The notes below the pieces were generated by a model. The model did not search any database and was not told the DNA's origin. It saw only the letters and a list, made by a program, of their open reading frames with translations. A stretch of DNA of 32,160 bases from NCBI GenBank assembly GCA_964464625.1, contig CAYXKD010000018.1:1-32160 (forward strand), given 5' to 3'. Made by a program: the position numbers and the translations under genes. Positions 7,915-15,609 of the stretch are shown in pieces. Source of the DNA: JAAZIN01 sp964464625. Its GTDB lineage: Bacteria > Bacillota > Dethiobacteria > DTU022. Within the stretch, counting starts at the first letter, position 1. Each line of letters starts with the position of its first letter.

Positions 7915-8367
7915 CTATCCCTCCTGGCCATTTTCTCCACCGCCGCCACTTTCATCGCTTTCCGGCAGATGTTCGCCATCACCGAATACATTTGAGGGAG
8001 GGGAGATCTCGCCCTCCAGGGCTGCGCCGATTTCACCGCGGACATAGCGGTAAAAAATCCATTCCGCAACCCCGGTGACAGCGGCAGTGGCGAGAATGAC
8101 ACCTGTGCCGGTGGCCTGGCGAAGGAAAGAAGTTGCCAGCGCCAGGACCACTGCCGCCATGATAAAATTGGCAATTGCCGTTGGCAGAATACCAAACCGT
8201 GGCAGCAGGATACGATCGCCAAGAAAATAAAGTACCAGGGCAACAGCCAGGGCAATGACCAGGGAGCTGCCCGGGGGCACCGCCGGAATAAGCAGGTAGC
8301 TAAGGAAGATCACCGTTATCGCGGCAGTATAAATATACTTGATTACCAGAGGTCTTATATGTTCCAA
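7915..8367 (-). CDS. DUF2512 (YndM-type) integral membrane protein
   Basis: This small membrane protein (about 150 aa) has four hydrophobic helices followed by an acidic, Gly-rich cytoplasmic tail ending EHLPESDESGGGGENGQEG. The segments YIYTAAITVIFLSYLLI, ALVLYFLGDRILLPRFG and EWIFYRYVRG are typical of the YndM/DUF2512 family of Bacillota, whose function is unknown. I placed the start at TTG 8367 (reading LEHIRPLVIKY) because GGGGGTG lies 5-6 bases upstream. An in-frame ATG at 8415 would add 16 hydrophilic residues without a site. It is divergent from the following EF-like gene. Confidence 0.72.
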   Translation of the reverse strand: MEHIRPLVIKYIYTAAITVIFLSYLLIPAVPPGSSLVIALAVALVLYFLGDRILLPRFGILPTAIANFIMAAVVLALATSFLRQATGTGVILATAAVTGVAEWIFYRYVRGEIGAALEGEISPPSNVFGDGEHLPESDESGGGGENGQEG

Positions 8368-8543
8368 GGATTCACCCCCTTCCCTGATCAATACTTTTCC
8401 CCAGCCCGGAAACAATCATGCACAAGAAGCCAATGCTTGCAGGTTTCCCCCGGTGAGCATATATTATTTTATTTGAAGGCAGGATAAATATGGCATCTGT
8501 CGAATGATATTTGCACAATACCATCGAAAGGGGTGTCCTTAGT

Positions 8544-8801
8544 ATGTCCAGAGAAGAAATCGGCCGGGTGCGCCATTATTACAGTAAAATCTCTGTAGCC
8601 ATAATTGAATTATACGCTCCCCTGGGCGTGGGAGAGAAGATTACTATAGTTGGGCCGAAAACCGAATTCGAGCAGGAAATCAGCTCTATGCAGGTGGAAC
8701 ACCAGAATATAACCTCGGCAAAGTCAGGTGATCTCATCGGGTTGAAAGTAATCGACAAGGTCAGGGAAGGTGACCGCGTTTTCCGGTTCGGCGAAGTATG
8801 A
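8544..8801 (+). CDS. translation elongation factor-like domain protein (EF-Tu domain 2 type)
   Basis: This 85-residue protein is a stand-alone beta-barrel of the EF-Tu domain 2 kind. It is closely similar in pattern to the small proteins, and to the C-terminal domains, that accompany U32 peptidases. The evidence is the run YYSKISVAIIELYAPLGVG, GPKTEFEQEISSMQVEH and SGDLIGLKVIDKVREGDRV, which follows the barrel strand order. The chosen ATG has AGGGGTG 8 bases upstream; an earlier in-frame start at 8511 has none. The gene stands alone with no U32 peptidase beside it, and its role is unknown. A ribosome- or tRNA-binding function would be inference from the fold only. Confidence 0.72.
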   Translation: MSREEIGRVRHYYSKISVAIIELYAPLGVGEKITIVGPKTEFEQEISSMQVEHQNITSAKSGDLIGLKVIDKVREGDRVFRFGEV

Positions 8802-9009
8802 AAGATCACTCCCTATCCCTTATGATATGCCTGTCACCCATATCCTTTTTTCCGGTTTAGTGAAAGGCTGTCAGCTGTAAGGTGTGTGGTATATCTGTGA
8901 AACAAGAGGGCATGATCATGCGAAAGGGTTTTGGCTTCTTTTAGAGAAGTAAATAAAAGATGCTATATCAGGCATGACATCATTTAATAAAAGGCAGGTG
9001 TAATAGTCA

Positions 9010-9813
9010 ATGATAATCGTTGGAGAAAAGATCAATACCAGTCGCAAGGCAGTCAAGGAAGCAGTTGATAGAAGGGATGCTGAATTTATACGCCTTCTAG
9101 CCCGCCGCCAGCATGAAGCCGGTGCACATTATATTGATGTGAATTGTGGGACCTTTGTTCACAATGAACCCGAACTTTTGAGCTGGATAGTTAAAGAGGT
9201 TCAGGATGAACTCGGTGGCATGCCTCTATGTATCGACAGCCCCAACCCCCTTGCTGTGGAAGCAGCACTGGAGGTGCACCAGGGAACAGCTATGCTGAAT
9301 TCCATCAGCGGTGAAAAGGAGCGCTATGAAGCTCTTGAGCCGCTGGTAGTTGAGTACGGGTGTAAAATTGTTGTTCTTTGCATGGATGACGAATTTGGAA
9401 TCCCGCCCGATGCAGCGACCCGCCTTAACATTGCCTCCCGGATCATCGAAAGCCTGGCTGCCAAAGGGGTCAGCCATGAAAACATCTACGTTGATCCCCT
9501 TATCCAGCCCATCAGCGTGGACAGCAAAAACGGGCTTTCCTCTGTAGAAACAATCCGCTTGGTTAAGGACCGGTACCCGGAGGTTCATTTCATTTGCGGA
9601 TTAAGCAATATCTCTTTCGGCCTTCCTGAAAGAAAACTTCTGAATCAGGCTTATATGGTAGTATGTGCTGCTTATGGCCTTGATGCGGTTATTCTTGATC
9701 CCGAGGACAGGAAGATGATGGCCCTGGTTTACGCCAGCGATGCTTTACTGGATCTCGACCCTTATTGCGGTAACTACCTGAAAGCTTACCGCAAAGGAAT
9801 CCTTGGTGATTGA
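9010..9813 (+). CDS. methyltetrahydrofolate:corrinoid methyltransferase
   Basis: This is a pterin-binding TIM-barrel protein (267 aa, the length of AcsE/MtgA) that moves a methyl group between methyltetrahydrofolate and a Co(I) corrinoid protein. It starts MIIVGEKINTSRKAVKEAV. It has the pterin-site strands YIDVNCGTF, PLCIDSPNP, LNSISGE and VYVDPLIQP-like sequence (IYVDPLIQPISVD), then FICGLSNISFGLP with the conserved Asn. The Shine-Dalgarno AGGTG is 9 bases upstream. A terminator follows directly, so it is monocistronic. No corrinoid protein, CO dehydrogenase/acetyl-CoA synthase or substrate-specific methyltransferase gene lies next to it, so its methyl donor or acceptor system must be encoded elsewhere. 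Confidence 0.88.
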   Translation: MIIVGEKINTSRKAVKEAVDRRDAEFIRLLARRQHEAGAHYIDVNCGTFVHNEPELLSWIVKEVQDELGGMPLCIDSPNPLAVEAALEVHQGTAMLNSISGEKERYEALEPLVVEYGCKIVVLCMDDEFGIPPDAATRLNIASRIIESLAAKGVSHENIYVDPLIQPISVDSKNGLSSVETIRLVKDRYPEVHFICGLSNISFGLPERKLLNQAYMVVCAAYGLDAVILDPEDRKMMALVYASDALLDLDPYCGNYLKAYRKGILGD

Positions 9814-9831
9814 GACCCTGTTGACGAAGGT

Positions 9832-9866
9832 ATGGTTGGCCGGCTTTAAGCGGGCCAACCATTTTT
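9832..9866 (+). terminator. rho-independent terminator of the methyltransferase gene
   Basis: A perfect 10-bp stem (atggttggcc / ggccaaccat) with an 11-base loop is followed by TTTTT. It starts 18 bases after the methyltransferase stop and touches the 3' end of the convergent hypothetical gene. Confidence 0.9.
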
Positions 9867-10443
9867 AACTACGATCCAGTGATTCAAGAAGTTGTTTTTT
9901 CAGGTTCTCCAGCTCCGGGGCAAAAGATGCGGCAAGGTTTGCAAGCTGTTCCTTCCACCAGGGTGAGCGTTCCAGGTTGGCTCCCGCCACGGCTGAACCG
10001 CCAACACCTTCCCTGTGCAGGCGCTCCAGAGTCTGATTTCCCTGTTTGCCTTTTTCCACCCTGACCTGCAGTTTCTCTACCTCTCCCTGGAAGGTGTCTC
10101 CTATACTTTCAACAGCTTTGATAGGGCTGTTTTCCATGCGCGTGCAGTAGTGGCGACAAGCAGCTGCCACATTTTTACTGTTATTCAGATTCATTCCGGT
10201 AATAATTTCTTTCAGGAAAATTCCGATAGCTTTTACCCTGGCTTCCCCGGGATAACGGTTGATCGTTGAAACAACCTTTTCCAGATCAGTGTCCTGATTC
10301 AGAAAAGAACCCGCCAGAAGGGAGGATGCTTTGAGGTAAGGTTCGTGCTCCGATTCCGAAGTAGCTCCAGCAATATCTTTGATCATCTTTAAATCACCGG
10401 TCCGCTCCATGGCCAGTTCGCGGGCTGATTTGATCTTTTCCAT
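9865..10443 (-). CDS. conserved hypothetical alpha-helical protein
   Basis: This 192-residue soluble protein is not assigned to a characterised family. It begins MEKIKSARELAMERTGDLK, a start pattern I associate with uncharacterised anaerobe proteins. It is rich in Glu, Lys and Leu, with predicted helices throughout, probable coiled-coil character near EVEKLQVRVEKGKQGNQTLERL, and a C-terminal helix WWKEQLANLAASFAPELENLKKQLLE. There is no signal peptide, membrane segment or obvious catalytic motif. The start is supported by GAGGTG upstream. It shares a 64-base divergent promoter region with the metallo-beta-lactamase-fold gene, so the two may be co-regulated. Confidence 0.7.
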   Translation of the reverse strand: MEKIKSARELAMERTGDLKMIKDIAGATSESEHEPYLKASSLLAGSFLNQDTDLEKVVSTINRYPGEARVKAIGIFLKEIITGMNLNNSKNVAAACRHYCTRMENSPIKAVESIGDTFQGEVEKLQVRVEKGKQGNQTLERLHREGVGGSAVAGANLERSPWWKEQLANLAASFAPELENLKKQLLESLDRS

Positions 10444-10507
10444 TCTTCACTTCACCTCATTATTTATGATATCATATTGTTAAAATTGAGGCTATGGAGG
10501 AACTGAT

Positions 10508-11203
10508 ATGCGCCTGAACGAACGGTTTTATGCATACTTCTGGCAGGGATATGGAAATAATTGCAACAGCTATATTTACCATGGAAAGAAAATGGTGCTC
10601 ATTGATCCCGGTCACATCGTGAATGAATCTGGGGAGAGGTGCTTTGAAACTCTGGTTCGATCACTTTCTGCAGATGGAATCAGTCCGGAGCAGATAGAAG
10701 TGATCCTGTGCACGCACGGGCACCCAGATCACGTGGAGGCGGCCGGGCTGTTTCGCGAAAAAAGCGGCGCAAGAATGGGGATACATCGTGATGATGTTTT
10801 TATACTGGAAGGCCTGGAGCAGCGACTCGCCGCGGCAGGCGCATCGAAAACACCTTCGTTGGCTCCAGATTTTTATATTCAGGCTGGTGATCTAAAACTG
10901 GGCTTGCCGGAAGATGAGGCGGATGAAATTCAGGTTTTACATACTCCCGGTCACTCACCGGGCTCCATCTGCTTCTATTTTCCTGAAGAGAAGACACTTG
11001 TTACGGGGGATACGGTTTTCGACAGCAGCATTGGGCGCTCCGATTTCCCCGGCGGAGATTTTGCGGCGCTGGGGCGCAGTGTTGCCTCTCTGGCCGGACT
11101 TGAAGAAATGGAGTTTCTTTTGCCCGGACATATGGGTCCCGTCAGAGGGGCGGAGAACATCCGCCGCAATTTCGAACTTATTCAGCGTATGTTTTTTGGC
11201 TAG
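10508..11203 (+). CDS. metallo-beta-lactamase-fold hydrolase (glyoxalase II-like)
   Basis: This is a 231-residue cytoplasmic MBL-fold hydrolase. Metal ligands are visible at His70, His72, Asp74 and His75 (CTHGHPDHVEAAG), His149 (LHTPGHSPGS), Asp168 (LVTGDTVF) and His208 (LLPGHMG), the complete binuclear set. The motif order and SIGRSDFPGGD resemble hydroxyacylglutathione hydrolase-like proteins of Bacillota, which act on thioesters or related substrates; the real substrate is unknown. The start has GGAGG 7 bases upstream. There is no neighbour on the same strand within 350 bases, so it is probably a single-gene transcript. Confidence 0.88.
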   Translation: MRLNERFYAYFWQGYGNNCNSYIYHGKKMVLIDPGHIVNESGERCFETLVRSLSADGISPEQIEVILCTHGHPDHVEAAGLFREKSGARMGIHRDDVFILEGLEQRLAAAGASKTPSLAPDFYIQAGDLKLGLPEDEADEIQVLHTPGHSPGSICFYFPEEKTLVTGDTVFDSSIGRSDFPGGDFAALGRSVASLAGLEEMEFLLPGHMGPVRGAENIRRNFELIQRMFFG

Positions 11204-11558
11204 GAAACACTTTGTCGCAACTGCTGTAATCCTGGAGGTGGCGAAGAATGCCCCTGTTGATATATAGGGGCTGATGGGGATTCGCCCGGCTTTGTCCTGG
11301 ATTGAATCAAGATACCTTTTTAGAATATCACAACACCACGGCTAAAATATGATAGCGAAAATCACAGCCTCACCCGGCTCAGAATGGGCCTGGTGAGGCA
11401 AATTTACGTTTCCTTGAATCAGAGGCTATAAATTCCCAATCATGATGTGATCGGTTTTCATCCAACGTCCTGCGTCCGGCCTCCAATGCGCCTTCGGGAT
11501 AAAAAATATACTTTGGAAAAAAATATAGTAAAACTGGCATATAAAAGGGGTCTGAAAA
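11204..11558. other. intergenic region with two hairpins
   Basis: No gene is seen in these 355 bases. A short hairpin (gcccct / aggggc, 11250-11271) and a stronger one (gcctcacc / ggtgaggc, 11367-11399, followed by AAATTTACGTTT) may end the preceding transcript; neither has a proper T tract. The last 70 bases are AT-rich and probably hold the promoter of the membrane-propeller gene. Its Shine-Dalgarno is AAAGGGG, 8-9 bases before the ATG. Confidence 0.4.
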
Positions 11559-13358
11559 ATGAAGCGCTACGGTTATCTTCTCCAGGGTGTTTTAGCCGGC
11601 CTTGCCGGAGCCCTGGCAGGTTCACTGATCCTTTGGGGCGCATGGCAATTGCCCGCACTGGGCCTTCTCCTGACAAGGGTCAGCCTTATTTACGGTTTTG
11701 CTGCGTTGCTCATCTCCGGTGCACTGGGCGGCCTGCTCTATGCCGCGGTGATCCGGCAGAGCCGCTTCAGACTTTACAGCACAGTTCTGGCCGGAGCCAT
11801 CCTGGGCCTGCTGCTCTGGATCGCCGGTCCCCTGCTACTAATACCTTTGGTTCTCGGTTTTCCGCCTTTTACTGCAGGACTACTGGATAACTGGATCTAT
11901 CTGGTGGCATTTGTTTTTTATGGGGTTATCGCCGCCTTGCTTTACAGTCGCATCAGTGCCGGCCAGCCGCGGGCCAGGCTCTACTATGCGGCAGGATTGC
12001 TGCTTATTGCCGGTCTGCTCACTCCCTTTTTGCTTAGAGCGGCGGTGAGCACCGATCCAGGTTCCCTGGAGCTTCCGCCGGGGTACCGGGCGCGGGTAGT
12101 GGCTAAAGGCTTTACCTATCCCACATCCATTGCTCTGGACAGCTCTGGTGTGATCTATGTGGCTGAATCGGGTTACACTTACGGACCCAAAGAGACTGAA
12201 GCCCGGGTGCTGCGGGTTTCACCACAGGGAACGATAGAGGAGGTGGCTGCCGGTTTTAATGGACCGTTAAACGGGATGGCTCTGCGTGAGGGAAAGCTCT
12301 ATCTATCCCACCGCGGAAAGATTACCGCTTTTGATCTGGATAGTAAGGAGAGGGTAGATCTGGTTACCGGGCTCCCCTCGCTGGGGGATCACCAGAACAA
12401 TGATCTCATCTTCGGTTCTGATGGGGCACTATATTTCGGACAGGGTACCGCCACAAATGCCGGCGTCGTGGGCTCTGACAACTTTGTCTACGCCTGGACC
12501 GATGACTATCCCAAATTTCACGATTTTCCTTCCCGCAATTTTACACTTACGGGAGAGAACTATGAAGCCCTTGATCTGAGTACTGTTGAACCCTCGGATA
12601 AGAAAAGCACCGGCGCCTTCGCCCCCTTCGGTACAAAGAGGCAGAAGGGGGAACTCCTTAGCGCAACTGTTCCCGCCAGCGGCGCCATACACCGCCTTGA
12701 TCTGGAAAATAAGACGCTGGCCCCCCATGCCGACGGTTTGCGCAATCCTTACGGCCTGGCGGCGGATCCTTCGGGAGCGCTTTATGCCACAAACCTGGGC
12801 TATGATGATCGCGGATCCAGGGCGGTAAAGAATTCACCCGACTGGGTAGTCAGGATTAAAAAAGGCGCCTGGTACGGCTGGCCTGACTATGCCGGGCAGC
12901 TTCCCCTGACTGAGCCGCTTTTCAATTCCGACAGGGGGATAAATCGGCGGCCTCTCATTGTAAACCCGCCGCCGGTGGAACCGCCCCTGGCTACGTTGCC
13001 GCCGCATTATTCGCCCATGAAGCTGGCCTGGGCTCCCGATAAGTTTCCCGACAGGGGGCTTTTCGTGGCTATTTTTGGTGATGCCCAGCCTCTTACTGAA
13101 AACCTTAAAGATCTTGTTCCCACCGGTGTGATCAGCATTGATCCGGAGAGCGGCAAGTACAGCTGGTTTGTTAAAAACAAGGATCAGCCGCGTGCCGGGC
13201 GCAGTGGCGGCGGTTTTAAAAGGCTCATTGATGTGAAGTTTTCTTCTGATGGGGAAACGCTCTATCTGCTCGATTTCGGCGTAGTGGAATTTACCGGCAT
13301 GGCACCCAATGCCATCCCAAGCAGCGGGGTTCTCTGGAAGATATATCCTTCAAATTAA
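11559..13358 (+). CDS. membrane-anchored PQQ/sorbosone dehydrogenase-like beta-propeller protein
   Basis: This 599-residue protein has two parts. Residues 1-162 hold about five transmembrane helices (near 8-30, 42-65, 73-100, 110-130 and 140-162). Basic loops RQSRFR and SRISAGQPRAR on the inner side put the C-terminus outside. Residues about 170-599 resemble a glucose/sorbosone dehydrogenase-type six-bladed propeller: LPPGYRARVVAKGFTYPTS, NGPLNGMALREGKLY, GLRNPYGLAADPSGALYATNLG, GAWYGWPDYAG and the C-terminal GVLWKIYPSN. Oxidoreductase activity and PQQ binding are not proven by the sequence; such propellers may also only bind sugars. It precedes the mannose operon by 217 bases on the same strand, so a link to exported polysaccharide is possible. 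Confidence 0.75.
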   Translation: MKRYGYLLQGVLAGLAGALAGSLILWGAWQLPALGLLLTRVSLIYGFAALLISGALGGLLYAAVIRQSRFRLYSTVLAGAILGLLLWIAGPLLLIPLVLGFPPFTAGLLDNWIYLVAFVFYGVIAALLYSRISAGQPRARLYYAAGLLLIAGLLTPFLLRAAVSTDPGSLELPPGYRARVVAKGFTYPTSIALDSSGVIYVAESGYTYGPKETEARVLRVSPQGTIEEVAAGFNGPLNGMALREGKLYLSHRGKITAFDLDSKERVDLVTGLPSLGDHQNNDLIFGSDGALYFGQGTATNAGVVGSDNFVYAWTDDYPKFHDFPSRNFTLTGENYEALDLSTVEPSDKKSTGAFAPFGTKRQKGELLSATVPASGAIHRLDLENKTLAPHADGLRNPYGLAADPSGALYATNLGYDDRGSRAVKNSPDWVVRIKKGAWYGWPDYAGQLPLTEPLFNSDRGINRRPLIVNPPPVEPPLATLPPHYSPMKLAWAPDKFPDRGLFVAIFGDAQPLTENLKDLVPTGVISIDPESGKYSWFVKNKDQPRAGRSGGGFKRLIDVKFSSDGETLYLLDFGVVEFTGMAPNAIPSSGVLWKIYPSN

Positions 13359-13575
13359 ACCTGTTCTATGGTTAAAGTGGGATAGGCTTATCTACCTTGC
13401 GCCTCTGTTTAGAAAAAGCAGGAATTTTTCATTGAAGTGGAGAAGAATTAATTAAAGATCCAATCAGTTCTGTTGCCACCGGCGGGAGAGGCAAAACCGG
13501 CCGTATGGCACGACACACCCACTAAACCATCCTGATAAAACGGTATGAAAATGATCTGAAAAGGGGTATATTCAT

Positions 13576-14547
13576 ATGAGCAAACAGTATCACCCGCGGC
13601 GGCTTTTTCAACGTTACGGGGGGAATCCCATTCTTTCACCTGAACGATGGACCTATCCGGCCAACTCCACCTTCAACCCGGGTGCGGTGCGTCATAATGG
13701 TGAGACCTGGCTGCTGGTGCGGGTTGAAGATATGCGCGGCTTTTCCCACCTTACCTTTGCCCGCAGCAAAGACGGTATTACCAGCTGGCAGATCGATGAA
13801 CAGCCCACACTGATACCTGACCCTGTATTCAATGAGGAGCAGTGGGGGATAGAGGATCCTCGCATAGTCTGGCTGGCGGAGCGCCAGGAATACGCTGTGA
13901 CCTATGTCTCTTTTTCCAAGGATGGCCCCATGGTGTCGCTGGCGCTATCCAAGGATCTGCACAACTTTTCTCGCAAAGGAGCCATGCTTCCTCCGGAAGA
14001 CAAAGATGCCTCCCTCTTTCCGCGCCTGATCAAAGACCGCTATGTTCTTATACACCGTCCCATTATCCGGGGAGAGGCACATATCTGGATAGCCTTTTCA
14101 CCTGATCTGAAATACTGGGGCGATCACAAGATCCTTCTCCCGGTGCGGCCGGGTTGCTGGGATTGCACCCGCGTCGGTCTGGGACCGCCGCCCATCGAGA
14201 CTCCCGAGGGGTGGCTCGTCATATTTCATGGGGTTCGGATGACTGTTTCGGGCAGCCTTTATCGTGTTGGACTGGCCCTGCTCGATCTTGATGAACCGTG
14301 GAAGATTATCCGGCGCACCGAAGAATGGGTTTTCGGTCCCCGGGAGCCCTACGAGCGGGTGGGCGATGTGCCCGGTGTGACCTTCCCAACGGGGACGGTT
14401 TTGAATGAAGCTAGCGGTGAGTTGTTGCTCTATTACGGCGCCGCCGATTCAACAGTCTGCCTTGCCACGGCCCATCTTGATGAGGTGTTGGATTATCTTT
14501 TGAGCGGACCTGTCCATGAAGGAGGAAGCTGTTCTTGCCAGGGATGA
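13576..14547 (+). CDS. GH130 family beta-mannoside phosphorylase/hydrolase
   Basis: This is a five-bladed-propeller enzyme of glycoside hydrolase family 130 (323 aa). The family contains phosphorylases that split beta-1,4- or beta-1,2-linked mannosides to alpha-mannose-1-phosphate, and some hydrolases. Key segments are GGNPILSPERWTYPANSTFN, VEDMRGFSHL, QWGIEDPRIV with the probable general-acid Asp94, LFPRLIKDRYVLIHRP, and LLYYGAADSTVCLAT near the end. Arg and His in the RLIKDRYVLIHRP stretch are compatible with phosphate binding but do not prove it. There is no signal peptide, so it acts in the cytoplasm. It ends in an unusual GGSCSCQG tail. Its last 13 bases overlap the next glycosyltransferase gene, indicating one operon. 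Confidence 0.87.
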   Translation: MSKQYHPRRLFQRYGGNPILSPERWTYPANSTFNPGAVRHNGETWLLVRVEDMRGFSHLTFARSKDGITSWQIDEQPTLIPDPVFNEEQWGIEDPRIVWLAERQEYAVTYVSFSKDGPMVSLALSKDLHNFSRKGAMLPPEDKDASLFPRLIKDRYVLIHRPIIRGEAHIWIAFSPDLKYWGDHKILLPVRPGCWDCTRVGLGPPPIETPEGWLVIFHGVRMTVSGSLYRVGLALLDLDEPWKIIRRTEEWVFGPREPYERVGDVPGVTFPTGTVLNEASGELLLYYGAADSTVCLATAHLDEVLDYLLSGPVHEGGSCSCQG

Positions 14548-15560
14548 AAATAGCAATGTTATCTCCAATTGCCTGGCGTACACCGCCCCGCCATTACGGC
14601 CCCTGGGAGCAGGTGGTGAGCTGGCTGACAGAAGGGCTGGTTCGCAAGGGCGTAGATGTAACTCTTTACGCCACCGCGGATTCGCAGACCGGAGCACCCC
14701 TTTGCGCCGTGGCTCCGCGCCCCTATGCCGAGGACAGTTCCCTTGACCCCAAGGTGTGGGAGTGCTTGCATATTGCGGCGCTTTTTGAAGAGGCGGAGCG
14801 CTATGATCTTATTCATAACCATTTTGATTTCCTGCCTCTGACCTATGCGGGACTGGTGCGAACACCGGTGGTTACCACAATCCACGGATTTTCATCACCG
14901 CGGATCATGCCTGTGTACCAGAAGTATAACGGGCGGGTACATTATGTTTCTATAAGCAATTCCGATCGCGATCCCGGCCTCGACTATCAGGCCACTGTGC
15001 ATCACGGGATTCCCCTGGAAGAGTTCCCCTTTTCCCCTGATCCGGGGCGCTATCTGCTTTTTTTCGGCAGGATTCACCGTGACAAGGGCGCTGCCGAAGC
15101 CGTAGAGCTTGCCCGTCAAACGGGCCAGCCCCTCATCATTGCCGGTATTATCCAGGACCAGGATTATTTTGATCGCTTTGTGGCTCCTTACCTGGATAAT
15201 GATAGGATCAAGTATATCGGCTCCGTCGGCCCTGCCGATAAGGGAGCTATTCTGGGAGGGGCCATGGCCCTGGTGCATCTGATCAACTTTGACGAGCCCT
15301 TTGGCCTGAGTGTTGTTGAAGCCATGGCCTGCGGCACTCCGGTGCTCGCCATCAACCGCGGTTCCATGCCGGAGCTTATTCACCACGGGGAGAACGGTTT
15401 CCTGGTTAAGGATCTTCCAGAGGCAAAGGCCTCCCTGCCCAGGCTCAAGGAGCTGTCGCGACAGCGCTGTCGTGAAAGCGTTGAAGCAGGTTTCACTGTT
15501 GAAGTTATGGTGGAACGTTATATTGAGGTCTACCGGCAGATCATTGAAAAATATAATTAG
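14535..15560 (+). CDS. glycosyltransferase family 4
   Basis: This is a retaining GT-B glycosyltransferase (341 aa) that transfers a sugar from a nucleotide-sugar donor, here probably GDP-mannose. The N-terminal Rossmann part begins MKIAMLSPIAWRTPPRHYGP. The C-terminal part has LLFFGRIHRDKGAAEA and the donor-site motif EPFGLSVVEAMACGTPVLA with the E-x7-E pattern. The start is probably TTG 14535, with GGAGG 9 bases upstream; ATG 14544 is the alternative. It overlaps the GH130 gene by 13 bases and precedes the second GT4 gene by 49. The acceptor and linkage cannot be deduced. The donor is inferred from the GDP-mannose enzyme in the same operon. Confidence 0.88.
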   Translation: MPGMKIAMLSPIAWRTPPRHYGPWEQVVSWLTEGLVRKGVDVTLYATADSQTGAPLCAVAPRPYAEDSSLDPKVWECLHIAALFEEAERYDLIHNHFDFLPLTYAGLVRTPVVTTIHGFSSPRIMPVYQKYNGRVHYVSISNSDRDPGLDYQATVHHGIPLEEFPFSPDPGRYLLFFGRIHRDKGAAEAVELARQTGQPLIIAGIIQDQDYFDRFVAPYLDNDRIKYIGSVGPADKGAILGGAMALVHLINFDEPFGLSVVEAMACGTPVLAINRGSMPELIHHGENGFLVKDLPEAKASLPRLKELSRQRCRESVEAGFTVEVMVERYIEVYRQIIEKYN

Positions 15561-15609
15561 GGAAAGGTTAAGTATAGAAGTAAAAGAAAACCATTAGAGA
15601 GGTGTTTTA

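Noticed and set aside
7905..8255. A 116-codon minus-strand frame overlapping the DUF2512 gene
   Set aside because: The alternative frame gives a membrane protein with four coherent helices, a good start signal and family resemblance; this one does not.
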